DNA from: Solea solea
Taxonomy: Eukaryota > Chordata > Actinopteri > Pleuronectiformes > Soleidae
Direction of reading: 5' to 3'
Length of the DNA stretch: 64,000 bases
Assembly: GCF_958295425.1 (NCBI RefSeq)
Contig: NC_081154.1
Coordinates: forward strand, 10,223,766 to 10,287,765
Part shown: positions 57,201 through 60,225 of the stretch, one piece after another
Layout: each line of letters begins with the position of its first letter
How positions within the stretch are numbered: position 1 is the stretch's first letter
Made by a program: the position numbers and the translations under genes
The notes under the pieces: generated by a model
What the model was told of the DNA's origin: nothing
The model's input: only the letters and a program-made list of their open reading frames with translations
Database searches by the model: none

Positions 57201-60156
57201 TACTTCACCACACCAGCCAAGAACCACTTGACAGACAAATATGACTCTTGAGTTTGATTAATAATTAACAAGAATTGTGTGAGGCATACAGACTGGAGGT
57301 GTGCCAGGTATGTGCCCCTGATTTTCTTTCTTTTTTTTTTTTTCTTGGCAGAGTTACAGGAAGATGGTGGTGCTATGCTGTGTTACTAAATCATTGTTTG
57401 CGAAAATAATTCTGTGGCTGATGGCTCTAGAAACCTTCCTTGTCTTTGACTTAATCTTCAATTTTAATGAAGTTGAATTTTATGTGAAGATAAGACGCTT
57501 AAATGACTATTTGGGAACAAAGAAAACGGCGGGAATTTGCCAAAGGGTGTGACTACATGTCTGTGAGACTCGTGGGCACCCAAATGATGTTGCTGTTATC
57601 TGACAGTCGTACGCCTCTGCACCTCTCTCTCTCTCTCATACGCTCAGTGTGAGAGACAGACACGTTGAATAGTAATGCCTGTGCGCGCACATACCTTGCA
57701 GTATTGATCGGTTGCCAGAGGACACAAGGTCAAGTCACATGGTGTCAATATTTAAAACAGCTCTCAGCACTGGGGACCTCTACCATAACCTCATTAATAT
57801 GAGGGCCGAGTCTGAGCAAATTCTCTCCTGGCACAGAGAAAGGCTGACTCCAACGTCAAGGAGGATGAGTATGCATATGTGTATATATATATATATATAC
57901 ACATGTATATATATACATATATATATATATATACAGTATATATACACTCAAAGACGGATTTGGTGCACAGGATTTGGACTGCCGTCGCCTCGTTTGTTAC
58001 ACTTTTTGGATTAGATCTCTCTCTCTGCAGGAGTTGCTCCAGGTCACGACTGATTATTCTGAGAGCTCACTTATTTTTAGCAGCTAAGATTCAAGCGGGC
58101 GAGTGACAATTGAAAAAGAAAGGCAGGTTATGCGTGATTTCTTCTGCATACCTTGGTTGCGCCGAGTTACCGTTGCCTTTTCTGTCATTTTAAAGCAGTC
58201 TCCTCTGACCAACAAGGCATTTTTGCCCAGAGAACCACTGCTCGGTGATTTTGTCTATTTTTGGACCATTCTCTCAGACCCACTCAGACCACTTGGCGCC
58301 ACTTAAGTCAACTTTCTTTCTCTTTCTGGTATTTGGTGTGTACTTGAGCAAGTGTCTTGACATGCCTGTATGCATGGAGGTTGCCTATGCAGCAAGAAGA
58401 CCCGGGGTTCGCGACCCGGTCGGAACAAGGGCCTTTCTGCGTGGGTTCTCTCCGGTTTCCTCTCCCAGTCCAAAAACATGCAGATTTGAGGATTAGGCAA
58501 AGTGGACACTCTAAATTGACCGTAAGTGTGAATGTGAGAGCGAATGGTTGTCTGGCACCAGCACCCGCCAAGGTCCTCATGTGGAGGATAAAGTGGTAGA
58601 AGATGGATGGAAGAACTTCATTCATTTTCAAATTTCTTCATTTCAGTAATACATGACTCTCTGCCTGAATGTAGCTATTTAGTAGAGACTCTCACACACA
58701 CACACACAGAGGCTCCTGTTGTTTAATCACTCATTCTATCACTCACCTGTAATAAAGTCAAAGGGGCCCAGAGGCTACAACTGCTTTTTTCAAGTACAGT
58801 CCGTCCTGATCAATTGTTCTAGCATCCACGTGTCACTGTTGCTCTTCCCGGCGCTGTTTCCACTCTGATCTTATCCGTCTCCAGGGATTGTCAGAAGAAA
58901 GGCACGCTCTCCATCAATAAGGCTTGTATTTTCTTTTCCCATAAACCCCTTTTTCACATATTACGTGGCACAACAGTTGAGTTAACATGAGCAAAGTGTG
59001 TGTCAGCGAACATTCCCGCAACCCTCTATAGCTTCATTCGTGTACTCCCTGTCTTCACACTCACACACACACACACACACACACACACATCCACGCATGC
59101 ATGCGCACACACTTGGTGCAGAGACGCTGCTCTCTCTGAGATAACATTTTCCACTTGATTAGGATCTTCCAGTTACCATTAAAGACAGTTTATCTCTTGT
59201 CCTAACCCTCGTTCGCGCCTTTCGCCTGTTCCCTGCCTCTCCAGAGAGAATGATGGAGGTCACAGAAACACAAGAGGACACAAGAAAGGCAGTGGCGGAA
59301 AAAGGAAGACGCCTAATATAGTGCATTTCTTTACCAAGTAGGTGAGTCCACACAGAAATCACAATGGTGGGAAAAAAACAATCAGATGTTTTTGTGGTCT
59401 GTAATTGATTTGAAAGACCTTTAAACCTTTTTTTTTTCCATTTCTCATTATCAACGCAATAATCCTTGAGTTATGTAAAAAGTGCTTTGTTACATAAGGA
59501 ATCCCCTCAAGGCAGGGCTGACATATCACATTCATAATGGGAAGGACTGCATGGACAACTGTCCATGACAGAAGAATGGAGACCGTCTGCTTGGAAGAAT
59601 GAAATACACATGTGCAAATAAAATATGACCTTTTAATTTTGTTGTTAATTTAAAAAGATAACGACAGGCTAGTAAAGTAAATTAATCCATAATTCATAAA
59701 TATGGTATAATGACTGTTTAATGACGCTTAATGTCTTTTTTTAATAATGCCCATAAAAAAAAAACCCACTGGAGACGTATACTTGAGAGGCGCTGACTGC
59801 TACACCACTAAGTTGGGCTAACATTCCTTTTTGTGTCATTTCAGCTGCATCGTTGACGTGGCACCAAACTTATAATGGGAAATCAAGAAAATAAATGGGA
59901 AATTACTTTTCCACTTTTTACACCACCAAGTTCAAATTATGTGTAATGGCTTTGAATGGCAGTTCAGGCTACAGCTCTATAAACGCCGTCTCTCACCTGT
60001 ACTCCAGTGAGAAGCGGGTTAGCTCCGTGCTGTTGTGGATCCATTTGAACTCCAGTGGCCAGCTCCCCTCAGCCATGCAGGTTAGCACCAGCCTGTTGCG
60101 CTCCAGGTGGAGCTGACTGCGCACGGGCTCCGTCTTGAAGTACGGCGGCACGTCGT
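575..60156 (-). CDS. sdk2: Sidekick-2-like cell adhesion protein, 40 internal exons (partial gene)
   Basis: Forty exons on the minus strand join in phase into 1897 uninterrupted codons: six Ig domains (window residues about 1-566) followed by thirteen FN3 domains (566-1897). That order and number is the extracellular plan of the Sidekick family, type I membrane proteins that mediate homophilic adhesion and laminar synaptic matching, for example in retina. In the vertebrate proteins known to me a transmembrane segment and a cytoplasmic tail ending in a PDZ ligand follow; those exons, and the signal-peptide exon, fall outside the window. Sidekick-2 rather than Sidekick-1 is favoured by stretches I recall as Sidekick-2-like, such as [32 protein letters not shown] and [15 protein letters not shown] FN3-13 sequence. 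Paralogue choice is from memory, not alignment, and sdk2a versus sdk2b cannot be decided. No stop, frameshift or lost splice site was seen, so the gene looks functional. Confidence 0.9.
1635..1760 (-). CDS. sdk2: sdk2 exon 39 of 40: FN3-13, first half
   Basis: Encodes [41 protein letters not shown]. Phase 1 in and out; acceptor tcctcag, donor gtacga. The SGDPG and YVIEARPS motifs mark the last FN3 domain before the membrane. Confidence 0.93.
2270..2393 (-). mobile_element. hAT-like non-autonomous transposon end (fragment)
   Basis: Read on the minus strand the segment begins CAGGGGTGTCAAACTCA followed by a GGGGGCC-rich stretch, the recurring terminal sequence of hAT-type elements in fish and other vertebrates (recalled, not searched). 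No opposite terminal repeat was found, so the copy is truncated and its inner boundary is approximate. Confidence 0.45.
2752..2913 (-). CDS. sdk2: sdk2 exon 38 of 40: FN3-12, second half
   Basis: Encodes [56 protein letters not shown] is a possible glycosylation site. Phase 1 in and out; acceptor ccccccag, donor gtagca. Confidence 0.93.
3369..3506 (-). CDS. sdk2: sdk2 exon 37 of 40: FN3-12, first half
   Basis: Encodes [45 protein letters not shown]. Phase 1 in and out; acceptor gttccag, donor gtaagc. Confidence 0.93.
5144..5452. mobile_element. hAT-like MITE with 8-bp target-site duplication
   Basis: The 309-bp segment starts cagtggttcgcaaact and ends agtttgagaaccatggg, an imperfect terminal inverted repeat of the CAGTGGTTCTCAAACT type. 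It is flanked by cactaatt at 5136-5143 and again at 5453-5460; the match extends to ggcactaatt. An 8-bp duplication plus these termini fits the hAT superfamily. Non-coding and A/T-rich inside. Confidence 0.75.
5483..5669 (-). CDS. sdk2: sdk2 exon 36 of 40: FN3-11, second half
   Basis: Encodes [19 protein letters not shown], then [20 protein letters not shown] and [21 protein letters not shown] and NLT are possible glycosylation sites. Phase 0 in, phase 1 out; donor gtaaat. An hAT-like MITE lies 30 bp beyond the exon end. Confidence 0.93.
6061..6098. repeat. (AAAT)n microsatellite beside exon 35 donor
   Basis: About eight aaat units, starting some 10 bp downstream (in gene orientation) of the exon 35 donor. 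Confidence 0.9.
6108..6223 (-). CDS. sdk2: sdk2 exon 35 of 40: FN3-11, first half
   Basis: Encodes [39 protein letters not shown]. Phase 1 in, phase 0 out. The donor gtcaaa is weak, and an AAAT microsatellite starts about 10 bp beyond it. Confidence 0.92.
6340..6755. mobile_element. Possible non-autonomous DNA transposon
   Basis: The left part contains ctcggctcggctcgactct and ttttccattacactatagtac. The right part contains gtaccagatactatcactcatggaaaag, roughly inverse to it (ttttccat...atagtac). This arrangement resembles dispersed fish MITEs with cggctcggctc near one end. Boundaries and superfamily are uncertain; nothing coding seen. Confidence 0.4.
6827..6928 (-). CDS. sdk2: sdk2 exon 34 of 40: FN3-10, part 4
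   Basis: Encodes [33 protein letters not shown], the closing strands of FN3-10. The GEAV junction with the next exon matches what I remember of Sidekick-2. Phase 1 in and out; donor gtatgt. Confidence 0.92.
7359..7383. repeat. (ATTT)n microsatellite
   Basis: Short run of attt units in the intron between exons 34 and 33. Confidence 0.8.
7453..7509 (-). CDS. sdk2: sdk2 exon 33 of 40: FN3-10, 57-nt microexon
   Basis: Smallest coding exon, 19 codons, phase 1 to 1, encoding [21 protein letters not shown] is a possible glycosylation site. Consensus acceptor ccaccacag and donor gtaagt. Because 57 is divisible by three and both phases match, it could be skipped in frame. Confidence 0.88.
7836..7968 (-). 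CDS. sdk2: sdk2 exon 32 of 40: FN3-10, part 2
   Basis: Encodes [44 protein letters not shown], an extended C-C' loop compared with the other FN3 domains. Phase 0 in, phase 1 out; acceptor ccctgtag, donor gtgagg. Confidence 0.9.
8515..8585 (-). CDS. sdk2: sdk2 exon 31 of 40: FN3-10, part 1
   Basis: 71 nt encoding [25 protein letters not shown] and B strands of FN3-10. Phase 1 in, phase 0 out; acceptor tttatcag, donor gtaaga. Confidence 0.92.
8586..9315. other. Intron between exons 31 and 30
   Basis: About 730 bp, A/T-rich, with no coding similarity, inverted repeat or microsatellite that I can see. Confidence 0.6.
9316..9419 (-). CDS. sdk2: sdk2 exon 30 of 40: FN3-9, second part
   Basis: Encodes [34 protein letters not shown], the F and G strands of FN3-9. 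Phase 2 in, phase 1 out; donor gtaaga. Confidence 0.92.
9846..10047 (-). CDS. sdk2: sdk2 exon 29 of 40: FN3-9, first part
   Basis: Encodes [40 protein letters not shown] and [14 protein letters not shown]. Phase 1 in, phase 2 out; acceptor caccccag, donor gtagag. Confidence 0.93.
10612..10806 (-). CDS. sdk2: sdk2 exon 28 of 40: FN3-8, second part
   Basis: Encodes [40 protein letters not shown] and [15 protein letters not shown], ending TTEKR. Phase 1 in and out; donor gtgagc. It is noticeably more GC-rich than the surrounding intron. Confidence 0.93.
11271..11369 (-). CDS. sdk2: sdk2 exon 27 of 40: FN3-8, first part
   Basis: 99 nt, phase 1 to 1, encoding [33 protein letters not shown]. Acceptor cttgcag; the donor gttagt departs from gtaagt at +3. 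Confidence 0.92.
11476..11665 (-). CDS. sdk2: sdk2 exon 26 of 40: FN3-7, second half
   Basis: Encodes [35 protein letters not shown] and [19 protein letters not shown], ending LDD. NAT is a possible glycosylation site. Phase 0 in, phase 1 out; donor gtaggg. Confidence 0.93.
11834..11949 (-). CDS. sdk2: sdk2 exon 25 of 40: FN3-7, first half
   Basis: Encodes [39 protein letters not shown]. The two cysteines here (PSCGP and SSCIL) are unusual for an FN3 B-strand region and may be lineage-specific. Phase 1 in, phase 0 out; donor gtctgt. Confidence 0.92.
12669..12906 (-). CDS. sdk2: sdk2 exon 24 of 40: FN3-6, remainder
   Basis: Largest exon in the window (238 nt). It encodes [39 protein letters not shown] and [18 protein letters not shown]. 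Phase 0 in, phase 1 out; acceptor tttgaccag, donor gtgagt. Confidence 0.93.
13017..13167 (-). CDS. sdk2: sdk2 exon 23 of 40: end of FN3-5 and start of FN3-6
   Basis: Encodes [19 protein letters not shown] (the G strand closing FN3-5), then [20 protein letters not shown] and SLWLRWM (start of FN3-6). This is the only exon spanning a domain boundary without an intron. The acceptor tgtcacag at 13168-13169 was chosen because it restores the arginine codon ag-g and the [10 protein letters not shown] strand; a second ag 16 nt inside would break frame. Phase 2 in, phase 0 out; donor gtaaat. Confidence 0.9.
13878..13987 (-). CDS. sdk2: sdk2 exon 22 of 40: FN3-5, middle
   Basis: 110 nt, phase 0 to 2, encoding [36 protein letters not shown]. 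Acceptor ggtctcag, donor gtacac. Confidence 0.92.
14093..14333 (+). repeat. Retroposon tail, copy 1 (SINE- or LINE-3'-like)
   Basis: Contains gctagcactgttgcc, ctccggtttcctcccacagtc, gtgaatggttgtttgtctct and a 3' end ggataaagcgctgg followed by (tgaa)n. This ordered set of blocks recurs at 58378-58610 (same strand) and 56044-56128 (opposite strand), so it is a dispersed retroposon. Recalled as very common in fish; class not assigned. Confidence 0.7.
14345..14466 (-). CDS. sdk2: sdk2 exon 21 of 40: FN3-5, first part
   Basis: Encodes [35 protein letters not shown] and ends QVEAQ. Phase 1 in, phase 0 out; acceptor cttcacag, donor gtgagg. Confidence 0.93.
15649..15840 (-). CDS. sdk2: sdk2 exon 20 of 40: FN3-4, second part
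   Basis: Encodes [20 protein letters not shown], then [20 protein letters not shown] and [12 protein letters not shown] and NVT are possible glycosylation sites. Phase 1 in and out; acceptor cctcctcag, donor gtcagt. Confidence 0.93.
15918..15943. repeat. (CA)n microsatellite
   Basis: Thirteen or so CA units upstream of exon 20 in gene orientation. Confidence 0.9.
16129..16232. repeat. Near-perfect 104-bp palindrome with no loop
   Basis: The left arm ends aaacatttgaatattaatg read inversely, and the right arm reads ctgtaaacatttgaatatta. The two roughly 50-bp arms meet at aag-ctt (16178/16179) with no spacer and differ mainly in the length of an A/T homopolymer. The outer ends are cttaataagg and ccttattaag. 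It could form a cruciform or, as RNA, a long hairpin. A MITE or a local inverted duplication are both possible. Confidence 0.9.
16424..16453. repeat. 30-bp palindrome flanked by A and T runs
   Basis: atcttaaactttag and ctaaagtttaagat are perfect inverse copies separated by ct. A long A run lies on the left and a T run on the right, so the hairpin can extend to roughly 60 bp imperfectly. Confidence 0.9.
16886..16984 (-). CDS. sdk2: sdk2 exon 19 of 40: FN3-4, first part
   Basis: 99-nt exon, phase 1 to 1, encoding [34 protein letters not shown]3 A-C strands with core tryptophan. Acceptor ctgtccag, donor gtacat. Confidence 0.92.
17352..17547 (-). CDS. sdk2: sdk2 exon 18 of 40: FN3-3, second half
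   Basis: Encodes [37 protein letters not shown] and [16 protein letters not shown], ending LRTHED. Phase 0 in, phase 1 out; donor gtatgt. Its acceptor (ctgctttag) has a run of 28 C on the coding strand as upstream pyrimidine tract. Confidence 0.92.
17558..17585. repeat. G(28) homopolymer, then GAA repeats
   Basis: Twenty-eight consecutive G followed by (gaa)n and an A run to about 17610. On the gene strand this is a TTC/C tract ending about 10 nt from the exon 18 acceptor, so it acts as that site's pyrimidine tract. Confidence 0.92.
18738..18853 (-). CDS. sdk2: sdk2 exon 17 of 40: FN3-3, first half
   Basis: Encodes [20 protein letters not shown], then [19 protein letters not shown]. Phase 1 in, phase 0 out. 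Donor gtcagt follows the lysine codon of GYK, a recurrent split point in these FN3 domains. Confidence 0.92.
19216..19397 (-). CDS. sdk2: sdk2 exon 16 of 40: FN3-2, second half
   Basis: Encodes [39 protein letters not shown] and ends TEWTLQG. NIT is a possible glycosylation site. Phase 2 in, phase 1 out; donor gtgagc. Confidence 0.92.
20153..20293 (-). CDS. sdk2: sdk2 exon 15 of 40: FN3-2, first half
   Basis: Encodes [19 protein letters not shown], then [20 protein letters not shown] and RGYIV: linker, B-strand tryptophan and the NGIL-GY turn. Phase 2 in and out; acceptor ttctcag, donor gtaagg. The intron upstream holds the pogo element. Confidence 0.92.
21567..21593. repeat. (ATGT)n microsatellite
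   Basis: About six atgt/tgta units in the intron between exons 15 and 14. Confidence 0.9.
21892..22841 (+). mobile_element. Deleted pogo/Tigger-family DNA transposon
   Basis: The terminal inverted repeats begin ccgtattttccgcactataa on the left and end with its inverse (ttatagtgcggaaaatacgg) on the right. The element sits between TA dinucleotides, as Tc1/mariner-pogo elements do. Subterminal blocks repeat gtgcgccttata several times at both ends. At 950 bp it is far shorter than an autonomous element. It retains only the last part of a transposase gene (21998-22288), so it is an internally deleted copy. Identity of family is from recalled sequence features. Confidence 0.85.
21998..22288 (+). 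pseudogene. C-terminal fragment of pogo-type transposase
   Basis: Ninety-six open codons run from just after an in-frame stop to a taa stop. They include [19 protein letters not shown], the segment [18 protein letters not shown], and a highly acidic tail ([14 protein letters not shown]). The FTKTG...W...S.VVRAF.KAGI pattern is the C-terminus of pogo-like transposases found in many fish. The helix-turn-helix, CENP-B-like and catalytic DDE parts are missing, so it cannot be an active transposase. The frame is still open, suggesting a recent deletion-derivative or chance survival. Confidence 0.8.
23273..23420 (-). CDS. sdk2: sdk2 exon 14 of 40: FN3-1, second half
   Basis: Encodes [37 protein letters not shown] and KGQFSKETE, with the FN3 F-strand YQFRLCAVN signature. 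Phase 1 in, phase 2 out; acceptor tgttctag, donor gtaagc. Confidence 0.92.
23981..24117 (-). CDS. sdk2: sdk2 exon 13 of 40: FN3-1, first half
   Basis: Encodes [19 protein letters not shown], the FN3 B-strand [15 protein letters not shown], and RYILEVSEN. This is the first fibronectin III domain, directly after Ig6. Phase 2 in, phase 1 out; donor gtaagt. Confidence 0.92.
25036..25212 (-). CDS. sdk2: sdk2 exon 12 of 40: Ig6, second half
   Basis: Encodes [31 protein letters not shown] and [14 protein letters not shown] (F-strand cysteine), ending in AHLRV, the Ig-to-FN3 transition. Phase 2 in and out, unlike the phase 1 boundaries of the other Ig domains. Acceptor ttttgcag, donor gtaaag. Confidence 0.93.
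27051..27088. repeat. (ATT)n microsatellite
   Basis: About a dozen att/tta units. Confidence 0.9.
27540..27844 (-). repeat. Dispersed fish repeat with ATTAATCG motifs, copy 1
   Basis: On the minus strand it begins gctgcagctgacgattattt, carries aatcgatt motifs, then ctcaaatgtcttgttttgtcc, and ends in further gattaatcg motifs. The same order (gctgcaact..., then ctcaaatgtcttgttttgtcc) occurs at 48447-48594. Class not determined. Confidence 0.65.
27878..27980 (-). CDS. sdk2: sdk2 exon 11 of 40: Ig6, first half
   Basis: Encodes [19 protein letters not shown] and [15 protein letters not shown], with the B-strand cysteine. Phase 1 in, phase 2 out; donor gtaaag. A dispersed repeat begins about 34 bp beyond the donor. 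Confidence 0.92.
28424..28591 (-). CDS. sdk2: sdk2 exon 10 of 40: Ig5, second half
   Basis: Encodes [35 protein letters not shown] with the F-strand TYTC, and ends SADLGVW. Phase 1 in and out, acceptor cgctttcag, donor gtgagt. The first exon bases (gtgagcg) themselves resemble a donor site. Confidence 0.93.
28741..29207. repeat. Candidate dispersed repeat (tattacggtaa family), copy 1
   Basis: Contains aagttgcacttccaagccaac, then ctattacggtaat, and ends gtgttaaagggct. A similar ordered pair (aagttgcacgtcaaagccaac, then tttacggtaat) occurs near 52130-52170. Boundaries are approximate. Confidence 0.4.
29399..29515 (-). CDS. sdk2: sdk2 exon 9 of 40: Ig5, first half
   Basis: Encodes [32 protein letters not shown] and AITWQK: B-strand cysteine and core tryptophan of Ig5, with NIT as a possible glycosylation site. 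Phase 1 in and out. The donor is gtcctc, poor at +3 to +6, but the junction K-GERVLASG is exactly what the family needs. Confidence 0.9.
29516..30791. other. Intron between exons 9 and 8
   Basis: About 1.3 kb with a short CA run near 29533-29549 and a purine-rich block (about 29910-30120). No gene or clear transposon seen. Confidence 0.6.
30792..30986 (-). CDS. sdk2: sdk2 exon 8 of 40: Ig4, second part
   Basis: Encodes [17 protein letters not shown], then [20 protein letters not shown] with the F-strand cysteine, ending TYLAVT. Phase 1 in and out; donor gtaagt. Completes the N-terminal four-Ig adhesion module. Confidence 0.93.
31151..31234 (-). CDS. sdk2: sdk2 exon 7 of 40: Ig4, first part
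   Basis: Short 84-nt exon, phase 1 to phase 1, encoding [19 protein letters not shown] and VVDIPCQAR, including the B-strand cysteine of Ig4. Donor gtgagc. Its length keeps frame if skipped, but skipping would remove half an Ig domain. Confidence 0.92.
31235..32726. other. Intron between exons 7 and 6
   Basis: About 1.5 kb. It holds an A run near 31870-31885 and a degraded copy of the foldback element of 91-566 (listed separately). Otherwise unremarkable. Confidence 0.6.
32125..32232. repeat. Degraded partial copy of the 91-566 foldback element
   Basis: The order gaagatatttctcaactt, ggggaaac, ctattctagtaatacaaagc and taaatgctaatcctttaag matches the right arm at about 465-560 with substitutions and a gap. 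It is truncated, and only part of one arm is recognisable. Confidence 0.65.
32727..32917 (-). CDS. sdk2: sdk2 exon 6 of 40: Ig3, second half
   Basis: Encodes [15 protein letters not shown] with the core tryptophan, [14 protein letters not shown], and the F-strand cysteine in YFECEA, then [16 protein letters not shown] leading into Ig4. Phase 2 in, phase 1 out; acceptor ccctccgtag, donor gtaaga. Confidence 0.92.
33823..33940. repeat. Candidate dispersed repeat (tattacggtaa family), copy 2
   Basis: Contains ccctttaacccttctgcg at one side and cttggcattacggtaaag at the other, resembling pieces at 28741-29207 and 52021-52175. Weak similarity. Confidence 0.3.
34005..34116 (-). CDS. sdk2: sdk2 exon 5 of 40: Ig3, first half
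   Basis: Encodes the Ig2-Ig3 linker [10 protein letters not shown] and the first strands of Ig3 ([14 protein letters not shown], then MECVANA with the B-strand cysteine). Phase 1 in, phase 2 out; donor gtaaat. An in-frame alternative acceptor (ggtccag) lies 15 nt inside the exon, but the outer one (gtttag) restores the family linker. Confidence 0.9.
35211..35244. repeat. (CA)n microsatellite
   Basis: Interrupted CA run; a GT run follows at 35285-35305 on the same strand, giving a small inverted arrangement. Confidence 0.85.
35406..35424. repeat. (GT)n microsatellite
   Basis: About nine GT units. Confidence 0.85.
35842..35975 (-). CDS. sdk2: sdk2 exon 4 of 40: Ig2, second half
   Basis: Reads [19 protein letters not shown] then [16 protein letters not shown]. 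The usual F-strand YxC is YYV, matching the missing B-strand cysteine of exon 3, so Ig2 has no canonical disulfide. NKT is a possible N-glycosylation site. Phase 2 in, phase 1 out; donor gtgagt. Confidence 0.92.
36093..36425 (-). mobile_element. LINE 3' end (L2-like), minus strand
   Basis: On the minus strand, codons for [19 protein letters not shown] end in a tga stop at 36321-36323. This resembles the C-terminus of many fish LINE reverse-transcriptase ORFs. A 3' untranslated stretch follows with ggcactttggtccactgtgg, aaagtgcttaacaaataaag and a short tail of attgg units. The copy is 5'-truncated to about 330 bp, as usual for target-primed insertions. Clade assignment is from memory. Confidence 0.65.
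38422..38440. repeat. (CA)n microsatellite
   Basis: About ten CA units followed by an A run. Confidence 0.85.
42585..42612. repeat. (CA)n microsatellite
   Basis: About fourteen CA units preceded by a C run. Confidence 0.9.
43950..44070 (-). repeat. Possible tRNA-derived SINE remnant
   Basis: On the minus strand a pol III B-box-like gttcgactcc lies about 65 nt after an A-box-like tggctaggcac. This spacing is possible for a tRNA-derived SINE head but too long for a normal tRNA without an intron. No cloverleaf could be drawn, so it is not called a tRNA. Confidence 0.3.
44464..44611 (-). CDS. sdk2: sdk2 exon 3 of 40: Ig2, first half
   Basis: Starts [11 protein letters not shown] and includes the [13 protein letters not shown]-strand region. 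The position where an Ig B-strand cysteine is expected reads VVTAP, so that cysteine is absent. Phase 1 in, phase 2 out, splitting an isoleucine codon after PPSSR; donor gtaagt. Confidence 0.92.
44612..46849. other. 2.2-kb intron between exons 3 and 2
   Basis: Contains a TC microsatellite (45462-45492), CT-rich tracts around 45700-45790 and a G run near 46411-46427. No gene seen. Confidence 0.6.
45462..45492. repeat. (TC)n microsatellite
   Basis: About fifteen TC units. Confidence 0.92.
46850..46956 (-). CDS. sdk2: sdk2 exon 2 of 40: Ig1, second half
   Basis: Completes Ig1 with the F-strand cysteine in GFYRC and ends with EVQVA, the linker into Ig2. Phase 2 in, phase 1 out; donor gtaagt. 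It is separated from exon 1 by the largest intron of the window, about 13 kb. Confidence 0.92.
48199..48253. repeat. (AT)n microsatellite
   Basis: Uninterrupted AT run of about 27 units. Confidence 0.95.
48447..48594 (+). repeat. Dispersed fish repeat with ATTAATCG motifs, copy 2
   Basis: Begins ggggctgcaactaatgatta, carries tcgattaatc motifs and ends ctcaaatgtcttgttttgtcc, matching the copy at 27540-27844 in inverse orientation. Truncated compared with that copy. Confidence 0.65.
52021..52175. repeat. Candidate dispersed repeat (tattacggtaa family), copy 3
   Basis: Starts tttaaccctttaacaacgac and includes gttgcacgtcaaagccaac and tttttacggtaatc, parallel to pieces of 28741-29207. Confidence 0.4.
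54093..54149. repeat. (TTTCA)n / (TTTAG)n pentanucleotide repeat
   Basis: Tandem ttcat units grade into tttag units over about 55 bp. Confidence 0.9.
54262..54786 (+). mobile_element. L2-type LINE 3' fragment, frameshifted
   Basis: Translations in shifting frames resemble the end of a LINE reverse transcriptase: [16 protein letters not shown], then LGFYF, then [20 protein letters not shown] and a stop. The 3' region carries cttggccaggtctcccttgg, aatgggatttaccttgttaa and ataaaggtt, then (aaat)n, a recognisable fish L2 tail (from memory). It is 5'-truncated and carries frameshifts and an early stop, so dead. Confidence 0.75.
56044..56128 (-). repeat. Retroposon tail, copy 2 (short)
   Basis: On the minus strand reads ccgggttctccggtttcctc, cagtccaaaatcatgca and ggacactctaaattgtgtgt, the central blocks of the family seen at 58378-58610 and 14093-14333. 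Confidence 0.65.
56368..56760 (+). repeat. Candidate degenerate dispersed repeat
   Basis: Starts ttaagctgcaagcagtattt and carries ccgtggccacgcccc and ccaccaagtttcgtgctt. The wording resembles non-coding repeat consensus I associate with fish genomes, but no second copy is in this window. Confidence 0.25.
57881..57945. repeat. (TA)n-rich compound microsatellite
   Basis: TA runs interrupted by ca and gt steps, partly self-complementary. Confidence 0.85.
58378..58610 (+). repeat. Retroposon tail, copy 3
   Basis: Contains ggttgcctatgcagcaagaa, ccggtttcctctcccagtcc, gacactctaaattgaccgta, gtgaatgtgagagcgaatgg and ends gtggaggataaagtggtaga followed by tggatgg. It is the most complete of the three copies in the window. 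Confidence 0.75.
59055..59089. repeat. (CA)n microsatellite
   Basis: About sixteen CA units, ending in an alternating gcatgcatgcgc stretch. Confidence 0.92.
59997..60156 (-). CDS. sdk2: sdk2 exon 1 of 40 in window: Ig1, first half
   Basis: First coding exon seen. It begins in phase 1 with residues [13 protein letters not shown], just after where the signal peptide would be cleaved, so the preceding exon must supply the secretion signal. It carries the B-strand cysteine (LVLTC) and C-strand tryptophan (EFKW) of Ig1 and a possible N-glycosylation site (HNST). Acceptor cttcacag and donor gtgaga flank it, and it ends in phase 2 inside the SLEYR motif. Ig1 belongs to the Ig1-Ig4 module that makes the homophilic interface in mouse Sidekicks. 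Confidence 0.92.
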
Positions 60157-60196
60157 CTGTGAAGAAGAGATGAGAACTCTTTACAATTGAAGTGTT

Positions 60197-60225
60197 TTTA
60201 TTATTATTATTATTATTATTATTTA
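60197..60225. repeat. (ATT)n microsatellite
   Basis: About nine att units, 40 bp upstream (in gene orientation) of the exon 1 acceptor. Confidence 0.9.

Larger units (their letters stand above)
46957..59996. other. 13-kb intron between exons 2 and 1
   Basis: The largest intron, splitting Ig1. It holds an AT microsatellite, a dispersed repeat at 48.4 kb, a LINE 3' end at 54.3-54.8 kb, retroposon tails at 56.0 and 58.4 kb, a TA-rich tract at 57.9 kb and a CA run at 59.1 kb. Stretches such as 49300-52000 and 52200-54050 contain nothing I can identify. No nested gene found. Confidence 0.6.
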
